Assembly (NCBI RefSeq): GCF_019393635.1 | Contig: NC_057861.1 | Location: 153,839,544-153,903,543, forward strand | Length of the DNA: 64,000 nt | From: Dromiciops gliroides | Lineage: Eukaryota > Chordata > Mammalia > Microbiotheria > Microbiotheriidae | Reading direction: 5' to 3' | In this document: one piece after another, positions 1 to 12,000 of the stretch | Numbering within the stretch: position 1 is the stretch's first letter | How the letters are laid out: each line of letters opens with the position of its first letter | Position numbers and translations under genes: made by a program | Notes under the pieces: generated by a model | Seen by the model: the letters and a program-made list of their open reading frames with translations, nothing else | The model's database searches: none | What the model was told of the DNA's origin: nothing

Positions 1-372
1 AGTGAGCAGAACCAAGAGAACATTGTGCACAGAGACAGCAATATTGTTTGATGAAGAATTGTGAATGACAACTCTTCTCAGCAATACAATGATTCAAGAC
101 AATTCCAAAGGACTAATGATGAAACATACTATCCACCTCCAAAGAAAGAACTGATATTGATGGAACAGACTGAAGCATGCTATTTTTCACTTTCATTTTT
201 TTCTTTTATTCAAGTTTTCTTGTGCAAAATGACTATTATGGTAATGTCTTACATAATCATACATATATAACCCATATCTGCTTGCTGCCTCAGGGAGTGG
301 GGAGGGGAGGGAGGGAAAGAGGGATAAAAATTGGAACCCAAAACTATAAATAAAAATGTTTATTTTTTTTAA
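1..372 (+). mobile_element. L1 LINE 3' end (truncated by window edge)
   Basis: Matches the 3' portion of the L1-type LINE seen again at 33150, 34482, 44985, 49089 and 51555. It begins in the end of ORF2 (agtgagcagaaccaagaga) and runs through a G-rich 3' UTR stretch (ggggaggggaggg) to an A/T-rich tail. It continues left of the window. Confidence 0.8.
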
Positions 373-544
373 GTACCAAGTGTTGACTTTAAATGAACAG
401 AGAAGTATGCTGTCTTCTAGGAATGTGCTCATAGAATACAGCAGAATGTTTTCCAGGACTTATCAGATCTGCCCACCAATACCTATGTTTATGCTGAAAC
501 CAATGATTCAGAATCATGCAATTTCTACCTGTCATCTATGTCAA

Positions 545-650
545 CTAATACCTGAAAAAGAATCACCACTACAACATAACAAGGGGCTATTTAGTCTCTT
601 CCAGTACAGGAGAATCCACTACCTTCTGAGGAATACCCCCAGAATGAAAA
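545..650 (-). mobile_element. L3/CR1 LINE fragment (weak)
   Basis: The stretch acctgaaaaagaatcacc followed by gaatccactacctt resembles the reverse complement of the L3/CR1 3' region. It is short and much diverged. Confidence 0.4.
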
Positions 651-1897
651 CTTCTTCAGAGATGATGGTGGTTTGAGCAAGAAGCTACAATTAAGGGAGC
701 ACGCTGTTTTCATAACTAAAGGAAAGGCAGGTTCTGCTAAGTCAATAGCTAAGAAATGGTATCTGAGAATGCAATCTGGTGTTATGCATCACTGTTTAAC
801 ATAAAGGAATGATGGGCTCTTGGAAAGTTATGGAGAGCACTAAAAGGGGCCAGTAAAAATATAATTGTCTGAAATGTAGCAGATTTGATTACGATGGTTT
901 TTATCTGAAAAGATAGGGGAGGGGGGAAAACAGGATATTTCTGACAAGCCAGGAAATGTAGTTGCACATCAAATAAATATAGGGCTGCAATAGCTCTCAT
1001 ATTGTGGATCCTAGGTTAATCATTACAAGGAAATGGAAGTCACCATTCCACCCTTGAATTTGCTGAAAGTAAGAAGCATGTACATACAATGATGCATATG
1101 TGCCCTAGATTTTGATAGAGCAATTTCATATAAATTAGAAAGGCTAGGTAGGATCACCAGGCTTTAAAAATTCTATAGAAATCCGCCAAAAAGTAATGAA
1201 ATACTCTCAAGAGCAAAATTCTGACAGGAAAAAAAAAAAACACGCAAAAAAACACCCTCTGTTGGAGGGAAAGGTTGCTAGAGATGCACCAATGAAATCA
1301 TCAATGAACAGAATTCTAAAAAACAATGCACAGAAAATAACAGCAAATGCCTGAGAATGCATCTAAAGGGGTTGTACAAATATCCTTTAAGAGTGGTATC
1401 AATAATGAATGATAAGAAAAACAAAAACAAAACAGGTTCTTGTATTTTTGAAGTTTTGTTGTAAGATCTTGGGATAATGATAGTGTATGATGATAGAGAG
1501 GACATCTCATTTTGCATATCTCTTCTGTTTGGGCTCTTAAAGCAAGAATAAAAGTGGTTAAGAAAAAATTAAGACTTAAGATCCATGAAATAATAGAGCA
1601 CACCTAGCTTGCCCTTAATGAACTTGGATTTGTTGAACGTTATTGAAATAACTGGTGAATATAACTGCTGAGCCACTATCAGAAAACTTTGAAAAATGAA
1701 TAGGCAAATTGTTTTTATTTTCAAAACAGAAAGGTAGATACCCTCTGGAAGTGTCAGTTATGGCCTTGATTGGTAAATGTTTGACAAAATAAAAATAAAA
1801 TGTTAATTTTTGGTTTTCTAAGTCAATATTCAGCTACAGGGATCTGTTTAAGTATGACACCATTTCTAATACTCCAATTTCTTGATTATTTGTAGCA
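651..1897. other. Unassigned flank
   Basis: AT-rich DNA with an A-run near 1230. No gene, exon or recognisable repeat was seen on either strand; open frames here are short and unlike known proteins. Confidence 0.6.
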
Positions 1898-2152
1898 TAG
1901 GGTAGCCCGATGGTGCAGTACATAAAGAGCTGAGCCTGGAGTCAGGAAGACTCAACTTCCCAAGTTCAAATCCCCCCTCAGACACTTACTGTGTGACCTT
2001 GGGCAAGTCACAAGCCTAATTTGCCTCGGTTTTCTTTTTTGTAAAATGAGCTGGAGAAGGAAATGGCAAACTACTCCAGTATCTTTTGCCAAGAAAACCC
2101 CAAATGGGATCACAAAGAGTTGGACACAACTGAAAAACAACAAAATAAAAAA
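1898..2152 (+). mobile_element. tRNA/CORE-type SINE with RTE/BovB-like tail
   Basis: The head and core resemble a tRNA-derived SINE (gtgtgaccttgggcaagtca). The 3' part (ggcaaactactccagtatc, then ccaagaaaaccccaaatggg and gagttggacacaactga) is the BovB/RTE 3' tail, which suggests mobilisation by an RTE LINE. It ends in an A-rich tail. Confidence 0.8.
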
Positions 2153-2479
2153 AGTGCTTTCTGAACCTTTAGGAAAGAAATTACTAAGTCATTACTAGGA
2201 AAGTCATTGCTAAGAGCAAGCCTGGCCTTTTATCTCTTGAGCTAGATGTGTGACTTCATTTTAGGGAACAGTTGAGGAAATTCCTCTACTAATGAAAATC
2301 AGCCCTTTCTGCTTCTTAGTCTTAGAGGAGCCTAGGGATCTGCTCGATGGTGCATAGCCAGCTACCAGCTCTCTGTTCACTGTGTCAAAACGCTGCCTAC
2401 TATATGGATTTGTGAGAACCAGGTAATGTTGGACTAAATTAATTTCATTTCTTGAAACATTACTAATCAGGCATTGTAA

Positions 2480-3059
2480 AGAATGCTATCTAATTAGTCT
2501 CTTTCAGGAAGGGACCCTGATGACTCTATCTGGATAAAAGATGTAAACTAGATGACAGTGTAGGAGTCACCAGAGAGAAAGAATTGGACAACAAATTTAT
2601 AATCCAAAAGGCTTGGGAGGCTGGAATGTTGAGCCAAATCTCTAAACTGAATTTAATGAGGCTAAGTGAGGCATCCCACCCTTTGGGTCACTGAATCAAC
2701 TGTGTGGCTAGAAAATTCTTATGAAAATGACATAGGGATAGAGTGTGGGACTTGCTGTCAGTTCCACCATGAGCCATAGTCTGATATGGCAGCTATAATA
2801 AGAGGCATAGCATCCAAAGCAGAAAGGTCCTTAACCAGAGCACATCTGGAGTAGTATGTTCAGTTTGGGATGTCACATATTGGGAAGGGCACTGACAAAT
2901 GGAAAGTAATCTAGGTCATGCCAAGATGTTAAGAGATTTCAATAAGAAGCCAACTGAGAGAACCTGGGATGTTTGGCTTGGAGAATTAAGAGGGCTATTA
3001 CAGCAGTCTTTGAATATCTAAAGTGCTATCACAGAGATGGGACTCAAGACTTGTCTCTG
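2480..3059 (+). mobile_element. L3/CR1 LINE, ORF2 C-terminal and 3' region
   Basis: Contains diverged CR1-type text such as agcacatctggagtagtatg and gggatgtttggcttggaga, in the order of the L3/CR1 consensus. It is cut by the L1 fragment at 3060-3159. Confidence 0.65.
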
Positions 3060-3159
3060 GATTGTTTGCTGCCTCAGGGAGGGGGGAGAGGAGGGAGGGG
3101 GAGAGGGATACAAATTCGAACCCAAAACTATAAATAAAAATGTTTATTACTTTAAAAAA
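3060..3159 (+). mobile_element. Short L1 3' end inserted in L3/CR1
   Basis: Only about 100 bases of the L1 3' UTR plus tail (gcctcagggagggggg, aactataaataaaaatg). It is flanked by an imperfect duplication: agacttgtctctg at 3047-3059 and agacctgtctctg at 3160-3172. Confidence 0.8.
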
Positions 3160-3394
3160 AAGACCTGTCTCTGAAACATATTGATTTTGTTTTCCTGGGC
3201 AGATCACTTAACCTCTCAGTGCTTCAGGCACCTAAGACTCTAGGTTATAGATAAGGTGTCAATATGCCAGGAGCTCCCTAGCTGGATGAAATCTTAGATC
3301 CTGTCAAAAACAAACAAAAAGAATGTGTTAGATGAAGTATGCTTTTCTCCTTGTTCCCAGCTGGCAGTTAAGAGCAATAGTGGAGACAGATTAC

Positions 3395-3505
3395 ATATGA
3401 CTTGGTAATACTAGATTGTAAGTTCATTGAGGGCAGAAACTGTCTTTTACTGTGTATCCCCAGCACCTGGCATGCACTTAAACATTTATTTGAATTAAAT
3501 TAACA
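3395..3505 (+). mobile_element. L2 LINE 3' end
   Basis: Typical L2 3' terminus: gattgtaagttcattgagggc, then tatccccagcacctggcatg, then a short AT tail. Confidence 0.7.
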
Positions 3506-3514
3506 AGGAAAAAA

Positions 3515-3702
3515 TCTCTTAACAGGTAAAGCTGTCCAAAAGTTGATTAGGCTGCTGATGGAAGATAGAATGCTTCCTGGAGTTCTTCAAGCAGTGTGGC
3601 TGGATTACCACTTGCAAGACTGCAAAGGGGATATCAGTTTTGGCAAAACTAGATAGTCTCTGAGATCCTTTCCCAACTCCAAAATTCTGATTCTGTTTTC
3701 CT
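3515..3702 (+). mobile_element. L3/CR1 LINE 3' end
   Basis: Ends with the CR1-type 3' text: cttcaagcagtgtggctgga, then ctagatagtctctgagatcc and ccaactccaaaattctgatt. It may be the same copy as 2480-3059, split by later insertions. Confidence 0.7.
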
Positions 3703-4034
3703 GTAACCATGGAATTTCTAATTATTACATATTAATGAAAACATTAGACCAGATAACATAAATTTGAATGATTAAGAATTTAACAGATTTGTAATACCTT
3801 TCCAGTAGAAAAAAACTAGGAATTGGATATTCTGTACTAACAATTACCTTATAAATGAAAAAGACTTACATTTTTCCATCTAGCAATTATAATTTTTAAA
3901 TGCCTCTAGCAGATCAAAAGCCAAAAATAATTTATGAGGCTATTGCTAATTGCTCTATCACACAGGTCTGTTTTGAGAAATAATTTTTGTTGCAAGTATT
4001 TCTTCCAGCATAACTCATCACTGTTTTAAAGACA
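3703..4034. other. Unassigned flank
   Basis: AT-rich DNA with no recognisable gene or repeat. Confidence 0.6.
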
Positions 4035-4260
4035 CAACACTGTGTAAGTACACTAGACATCAGGTCAGTCAAACCTAAGTTGAAAACCCATTCTTGACAC
4101 TAATTGTGTGACCAAGTTACAATTTCAAAGCTTCCGTGTACTCATCTATAAAAATTTATATAATACCTATTTCACATTATTGTTGTAAGGCTCAAATGAA
4201 ATAATGTAAATATAGTATTTTGGAAACCTTAAACTGCTAAAAAAAAGTATATTGTATAAA
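4035..4260 (+). mobile_element. CORE-SINE (MIR-like)
   Basis: Diverged MIR: a tRNA-like start, ctaattgtgtgaccaagtt, then catctataaaaatttatat and a 3' part with tgttgtaaggctcaaatga. Confidence 0.6.
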
Positions 4261-4317
4261 TGTGAGCTAAAATTATTAACTCTATTCACACAGTAATAAG
4301 AGCACTTTTATAAGCAA

Positions 4318-4323
4318 TTTATT
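4318..4323 (-). terminator. Second candidate polyadenylation signal AATAAA
   Basis: This is a second AATAAA in the OSGIN2 sense, 79 bases further downstream, just before the MIR-like element at 4035-4260. It could serve a slightly longer 3' end. Confidence 0.3.
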
Positions 4324-4379
4324 GTTGTACTTCAAATCAAAGTATTACTGGAAAGCTTTATAGACGTCTAGTAGAGAAT

Positions 4380-5028
4380 AAACCTCCACAAAATACTTTA
4401 TTAATTTGTCTTGAAATGGCCAACTTTGCAGATACATCCCAACATTAATGGACAGTCAGCTTACTAGAATCTAAGATTAAGAAGCTCTTACAGAATTTAA
4501 CAAAGAATCTTCTTTTGTTTAAAACCCCTCTTAATCTAAATGACAAATGGGAGTTATGAAACTGATGATGTAGCAAAATAAATAAAACCGTTTTTTAGGA
4601 AGTGTTTTCCCACATAACATTCTCCTTGAGATGGGAAATTATATAAAGTCAATTTCCTGGCTTAATCAACTGATTTTATAGTTTCAAGGCAATAACATTT
4701 TGAAAATTAAACATAAGCAATGGAAGAAAAATAACTGAAACCAAGTCTTGTTGAAATAACATTACATACAGTGCTTCAGTTAAAATGAAGCTGGACAAAC
4801 TGACAGTCTTTTCTATTCATTTGAAAATTACACCTGGTGGTAATAAGGTAGTTTTAAATAAAGAAAACAAAGTTCTTACAACATTTCAAAATGATGAGTA
4901 CAGTTGTGTACCTCCTTGCCAGACAATATAACCCCAGCAAAATGAGATTGCAAATCACTATTAAAAATGCTGACGGCAAGCTGTCCATATGAATTAGTTA
5001 TGAATTATTACTTGTAAACACAATGGCT
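4380..5028 (-). other. OSGIN2: Probable OSGIN2 3' untranslated region
   Basis: AT-rich sequence directly after the OSGIN2 stop, free of recognisable repeats. The lower limit is set from the first AATAAA downstream of the stop on the minus strand, giving about 640 bases. A longer form ending after the second signal near 4318 is possible. No transcript evidence is available. Confidence 0.6.
4397..4402 (-). terminator. Candidate polyadenylation signal AATAAA of OSGIN2
   Basis: TTTATT on the plus strand reads AATAAA in the OSGIN2 sense. It is the first such hexamer after the stop. Cleavage would be expected about 10-30 bases below it. Confidence 0.55.
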
Positions 5029-6064
5029 TTATGCTATACCATCACCACCTCCTCTTTCAACAATTAAATGTTGTTTCCTCTTCTGTCTAGTAACTAGACA
5101 TCGGACAACACCCAGTGCCCCACCCTTTAAAAACCGTACAAAATTGTCTCCAACCAAAGGCCCCAAAGCAAAAAGATTAGCTTCTTTAGTACACTCATAT
5201 GTGTATGGATCGATTTCCACAGGATTACCTTTACATGTAATTGGTTGGTTTGAATTATGGCCCAAGTCATACCCTTGTTCCTTCAAAAAGGAGAGATTAG
5301 GATGTGAGCCTATTAATACCACTGCTGCAGATAACTTGAAGATTTTCTTCAATCCAGAGACACTCTGAAGAACACATTTCATGTCTGTCTTAAATGAAAG
5401 CACATGATGCTCAGGAAAACTGGTATAAGCTGATGAAAGATTAGAGTCAATAGAATGTGACTGAGTACACATCATATGATAGACTTTATGGTATTCAGGA
5501 TAAAGCTTTTTGGGAAGTTGTTTGAAAATTAAACTTGGATCAGTAACCCGTTTCCGGAACACGTGGATTATAGGAATATTATTGTTGTAAGCACACAGTA
5601 CAGCATCAGCCGCAGTAAGTCCAGAACCTACAATTAAAACTGGGTCCACTTTGCCATGTAACTTTCCCTTGCTAATGGCAGCTCCAAATTCTGGCATTGA
5701 ATGAAATACAAAGGGAAAATCTTCCCCTTCAACTTTCAAATAAGTAGGAGAATCCAGAGTTCCAGTTGCCAGGGCTACATTCTCAGCAAAGAGGCAGAAA
5801 GGGACGTGAGTACCATCAGGTTTTCTCTGATAGCCTCTAAGCTCCCAGTTTCTCTTGATAAATGTTGACTTCTCCATTTGTAATTGCTGTATTGAAATAC
5901 CATCATTGTCTTGGTCATCATCATCATCTTGATCTCTGTAAAGTCTTGATATAGAGGTTATGTAAGTATTTTCTCGGAAATTCTTCTGAAGACCCATAAC
6001 TTTCACATAGTGCTTATAGTAGCGAGCTATCTCCTCTGGTGTAACTCGGTCACTCTTTATGTTC
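5029..6064 (-). CDS. OSGIN2: OSGIN2 coding exon 6 (terminal; stop at 5029-5031)
   Basis: 1036 bases: one base to finish Arg207, 344 codons (residues 208-551) and a TAA stop. It holds most of the protein: [16 protein letters not shown], the acidic run [17 protein letters not shown] (303-308), the second nucleotide-binding motif GSGLTA (353-358), [22 protein letters not shown] and the C-terminal GGGDGIA. The acidic run and its flanks look like the most variable part relative to human. The acceptor reads CTTAAAG. Confidence 0.97.
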
Positions 6065-9000
6065 CTTTAAGGGAGGGAAAAAAATCAATTCTTTGGTTAT
6101 TATAAACAACCTCTCTATATTCAATAGTGCCTAAGCAAGCTGCTTCCATATGGTGTGACTAATTTTCAATTATTCTTGAGGTAAGCTAACCTTGTTTATA
6201 CATTATCCTAGGCTTATAGTATGTTAAAAAAAAGTAACTCTTCAAGAAATCTTTAACACAACTGTAATCACTAATACTGTGGCCAACCCCCCCAAAAACA
6301 AACAAAAACCCAAAACCTTTTTTTAATGATGGCTGACTCCTCAAAAATAATGGAATCACATAATCTTTGTATTACTTCAGAAGCCCTTTCCAACTATTAG
6401 CTCCTATGATGAATTAAATTCCTTTAAAAAATTAAAAAGAGAATATTCACATCATTGCCCTATTTGGAATACAGAATCTCCCTGTTAACTCACATCAAAT
6501 ACAAACTTCTACATATGACATTTAAAGTCCTTCACAACCTGTCCACCTAGACCTGGAGTCACAAAGACACTAGTTCAAATCCTGCCTCAGACACTTACTA
6601 GCTGTGTGACTCTAAGCAAGTCACTTATCCTGTCTTGCCTCAGTTTCTTCAACCAAAAATGTGGATCATAACAGTACCTATCTCATAAGAATGTTTAAGG
6701 ATCAAATAATATTTGCAAAGCACTTAGAGTTTTTCCCCTTTCTCCTTTTTTATACATTACTCCCCTTCATATAGTCTACCTCCAGCCAAACCAGCCTTTC
6801 TTTTCCTTACAATACTCCCTCTCCCACCTTTGAGTCTTTATGAGAGGCTGTCCCCAATTTCCAAAATGCACTCCCTTCCCTACCTCTCCAACTTTGACTC
6901 TCTAGTTTCTTTCAAAGATCGACCCTCTATGAGGCCTTTCTTGATCCCACCCCAATTTGTTAATGCTTTCCTCCTCAAAATTATATTGTATTTTAATACA
7001 TATATCTTGTATATACTTATTTGTGTACATTTATGCCAAGAGAAGAAAGGGAAGGGACTGTTTTCATTTCTGTCTTTGAATCCATAGCACCTAGTACATA
7101 ATAAGTACTTAAATAAATGCTTGTCAATTGATTGATCCAAACTCTGCTTAAACATTTCCAGTGATAGTAAGCTCACTATATTACAAAACAGCCCATTCTA
7201 ATTTTAGACAGCTCCAACTATAAAAATTTCTTCTATGTTCCAATGATCTAGACCAAGAAATACTTATTGAGCATTAGGTAACAGTGTAAAGCACTGGGGA
7301 TACAAAGACAAAAATAAAACAGTCCTGACCCTCAAGGAAATTACACTCTACGGGAGGTAACAACATAAACATATAAGCGTATTTATAATCTATCCAAATG
7401 AATACATGGTAGTTTTTAATGGAAGTGCATTGAAAATTTGAGGAAATCAAGGAAAGTTTCATAGAGTGCTTGAGCAGGAGACCAAGGATTCTAAGAAGCA
7501 GAACAAAGGAGAGATGGGACATTTCAGTGCAAAGGGAGTTGGACTGTTGTGACTGGTTCACAAAATTCAAGGAAGGGAGAAATGTGGAAGAAAACTAGAA
7601 GGTAGGAAGGGACCATGTTGTAAAGAGATTTAAATGTCAAATGGGAAAATTTATATTTGATGTCCATAAGAAACCACTGGATTTTACTGAGCCAGGTGGA
7701 GGTTTGTGTGTGACATAAACAGATCTGTACTTTAGGAAAAATTGTTCTGGCAGCTGTGTGAAAGATGGAATGAAGCCAGGGAAACCAAATAGTAGGCTAA
7801 CTGTAGTAAACCAAGAGATGAGGAAGGCGTGGTCTGGAGTGGTGACTTTGGGAGTAGAGAGGAAGGTTATGTATGTGAGATGTGTTGCAGAGATAGTAAC
7901 AAGATCTGGCAAATGACAGACCCAGAGTGAAGGTGTTAAAGAAGAGACGATACTGAGATTGTCAATCTGACTGATTAGAAGGATGGTGGTGCCCTGGATA
8001 ATAATAGAAATATTGAAGGGGGAGGAGACAGGAGTTACATTTTGGATGTGAGATTTTAGTGTGAGATGCCTACATGATATCCAATTCAAAATGTCCAACA
8101 GGCAGCTGGTGATGCAGGAATGGAAAATAAAAGACTAAAGCTGGATATATAAATCTGAGAAGCATCAGTATAGACACAGCAATCAAATCCACAGGATCTG
8201 ATTATACCATTGAAAGAGTATAGAGAGGGGCAGCTAAGTGGCGCAGTAGATACAGCACTGGCCCTGGAGTCAGGAGTACCTGAGTTCAAATCCGGCCTCA
8301 GACACTTAACACTTACTAGCTGTGTGACCCTGGGCAAGTCACTTAACCCCAATTGCCTCACTTAAAAAAAAAAAAAAGAAAAAGAAAAAGTGAGGAAAGA
8401 TGTAGTGAAGAGAGAGTATAAAGCCAATATGTACAAGGTGATGATGGGAAACAACTGAGGTTGGGGAAGAATTTGGAGGTCATGATGAACAGGGATAAAG
8501 GTTGTAAGATAGACAGATGGAAGGATACAAAATTATGATCAGATAAAGGAACTTTGGATTTCATGAATATGGAAGTGAAACACTTAGCATTGGTGGCAAC
8601 ATCAAAGGTATGATCATTTCAGTGTACAGCTAAGTTGGAGTAGAGAAGCAGGTCATTCCACGCGAATGGAGTATATTGAAGACCTAGAAAGTTAGGGGGC
8701 TTGAGGGAGTACCAATGTACCAATGTATGCTAAAATCCTATAGTATGAGGGCAGGAGTTAGATCGGAGAGAGAGACTATGGGCCAGGCTTTGACTTCACT
8801 GAAGAAGGAAGAAGGGTGTTCTGGGGGATCAGGAGATAAACACTCTGGACTGGGTGTTGTAAATGAACCTCAAAACCCTAAGGGCACTGCTGTGGTCATA
8901 CCATCAGTAAGACTATAGAATATACATGAATTTCCTTTTTCAACCTTCCTTATTATGTTTTTTCAAGACCAAAAGCATTTTTCTGCCTGACAAGGGCATT

Positions 9001-12000
9001 TATTTGCTTAGTAGAAACAGGATATAAAGAATGATGTTAACAGGAGGGAGCCAGATCTCAGTCAGAGTCAGAAGATGGAGGGAGTGAGAAATAAAAAGGT
9101 TTAAGATAACCTAGAGCTAGAAGAGACCTCAGATGTAGGCAAGTCAAGCTCCCTTTTATTTTACAGATGAGGAAACTGAAGCCCACAGAGGTTTAGTGAC
9201 TTGCTAAAGATCACAAAGGCAGTAAGGATCTATAGGATTTGAACCCAAGTCTTATGACTCCATAGCCAATATTCTTTCCACTTTGGCTATGACTTGTTTG
9301 TTGGGAATTAGTCTAAAAAAGGTCTAGAGGTCTTAATGGACTACAAGTTTCATGTGAGGCAACATTCTTCTGATATGGTAACCAAAACTGATTAAAAACT
9401 TGTATACACAGCACACACTCCTCCACAAATTCTGAAGCTTGTGAAATCAGCTAATAGGATCTAAGACTGTGTGGAGAGAGGCCTCCAGGTGGTCTCCAGA
9501 TCATGGGAGGTGATAGTTCCATTTGTTAAAGCATACCTAGAGACTATGTCCAAATTTTTGGTACATTTAGAAGACACTGATAAGCTGGAAAGCATCCTCA
9601 GCAAGAAGACTGGAAATGGTCAAGGGCCTCAAGATCGTTATTCAAAGTTCAGTTGGAGGAACCGTCCATATTTAGCCTGGATGATTTAGAAAGAACTTGA
9701 CTGTATTCAAATATTTGAAGGGTAGTTATATAAAAAAGTAATTAGATTTATTCTACTTGACTACAGAGGGAGAGCCATGGATTTAAAGAAAGAAATTTAG
9801 TCACAATGCAAAGAAAAACTATGAACTTTCCAAAGGCAGAATAAGGGAGGTGAATTTGTTTTCCTTCACTTGAGATTTTTATATGAAGGCTGGATAGCTT
9901 CTTGTTTGGGGTTTGTTGTAAAGGGGATTGCTTACTGAGGGACAGCTTAGACTAGACAGTATGAGAATGGTTCTCAAAGTGTAGTCTAAAGACTCCTGGA
10001 GGTCCACAAGATCTTTGCACGGGGTCCATAGGATCAAACCTATTTTTATAATAACAAAATGTTATTTGCTCGAGGGCAGCTAGGTGGCGCAGTAGATAAA
10101 GCACCGGCCCTGGATTCAGGAGGACCTGAGTTCAAATTCGACCTCAGACACTTGACACTTACTAGCTGTGTGACCCTGGGCAAGTCACTTAACCCTCATT
10201 TCCCTGCAAAAAAAACCCCCAAAAAAACCAAAAACAAGAACAAAAAAACAACTCCCTAAAGATGTTATTTGCTCGTTAAAATACCTGTCCTCTTCTGCGA
10301 GGCCAAATTTTCCTCATATACTTCAACCAAAACAATATATAATAAATTGGATGTAGAAGCAGATATGAATAAGTTCTAGTTGTCTTCTATTAAACCAGAT
10401 ATTAAAGAGATTTGCAAAAATATATAAAACAATGCCATTCTTCTGATTTGGGGGAAAGGGAAATATTTTTCATAAAAAATTTTTATGTTAACATATAATA
10501 AGTCTATCATTGTTTTAAATGATCAGTTTTAATTTTTAACTCAGTAAAAAATCTCTACACACATGCAAGTGCACGCGCTCTTTGGGAACATCAATAATTT
10601 TTTTTTAAGAGTGTAAAGGGATCCTGAGACCAAGAAATTTGAGAACTACTACTATTAGGTGTTAATCTTCTAGATACTATATTTCTTTCTTTCTTTCTTT
10701 TTTGGTGTGGCAATTGGGGTTAAGTGACTTGCCCAGGGTCACACAGCTAGTAAGTGTTAAGTGTCTGAGGCCGGATTTGAACTCAGGTACTCCTGAATCC
10801 AGGGCCAGTGCTTTATCCACTGCGCCATCTAGCTGCCCCCGATACTATATTTCTATCAATACAGGTTGCAGTACCTTTTCTCCACTAAAATCTTACTTCA
10901 GTACCTACCGAGGAGAGACTTTCCTTTCCCTAAGGTTATGCCAGTAAAGTATTCATAGCATGTCCTACTTCAAACTAGAGGGCCTGTCTTTTGTTTAAGG
11001 ATCAACCTATCTAAGTTCATAGAGGCTCATCAGCAGAAGAAGGTTGTCCACCAGGTGAACTTTATTGGCCAAAACAACTTAAGAAATTGAGGTATGAAAG
11101 GGTTATAATCTACATTAATGAGGGGATTGCCTATAATAAGATTACATTAACTATTTTGGTTATTGACTCATATTAAACTAAAACTTCTAAGCTCCCCCCT
11201 GCCACTATCTAATTTTACTTCTTCTAACCTGCAGTTATTCAGATGAATTTTTTAACCTAAATGTAGAACATATTTATTCCTATGAAATTTAATTTTATTA
11301 GATTCTGCCCATCAATACAGGCTGCTGAGAATTTTTTGGATCCTGATTCTGGCATACATACATTAGCTATTCCAATATTTCTTCTCAGATCGTATTTTGT
11401 TTTTTTCTTCCACCTCTCAAGTATTGATGCTAACCTTTCACTATTTTAAGTTGAAATTTTATCTTTTCAGCATCTCCTTTCATATTTCCTGTCTAGGGAT
11501 TTAACTCGGTTAAGGGCTCACTGTTATTTGTCCTGAGTAGTCGGCCAACATTCTCATTTAGCCAAGTACATCCTCCTTCTTTCCTCAGATCACATTCCTG
11601 TTCTACACTTCTCAGTCATAAACCATTTACACACTTCCTTCTTACCCAGAGATACACCCATACTCTCACAGCCAGATACACGCATATAACAATCCAGGTG
11701 GATAGAAAGGTGAAGGTAGCTAGAGAAAGGAGTGGGATAAGAAGTTAGTGATTAGCCAGGTGGGTGGAAAATGTAAGGTTTTAGGAGAATAAATAAGCAG
11801 ATGTATGAGAAAACAGGCAGGAAAGAAATAGGATGAGTGGTCAACAAAGAAACCACATAATCCCCTGTAGCATTTCACTACATTGCTCAAGTTTTCATAA
11901 TACCACACAATAGAAATTAGCCTATTTGAATTAATGCTTTTATAACGTTATCTTTTCATTTGTAAATGATGATAACTGCATCAAGACTTAGAACGTTTTA

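Noticed and set aside
7637..8098. A 153-codon minus-strand frame as a possible gene
   Set aside because: It matches the decayed L2 ORF2 in reverse orientation and sits within L2 nucleotide sequence.
8227..8300. tRNA-like promoter boxes at SINE heads as possible tRNA genes
   Set aside because: B-box-like sequence is present but no cloverleaf or anticodon arm is complete and the unit continues into SINE core and tail.
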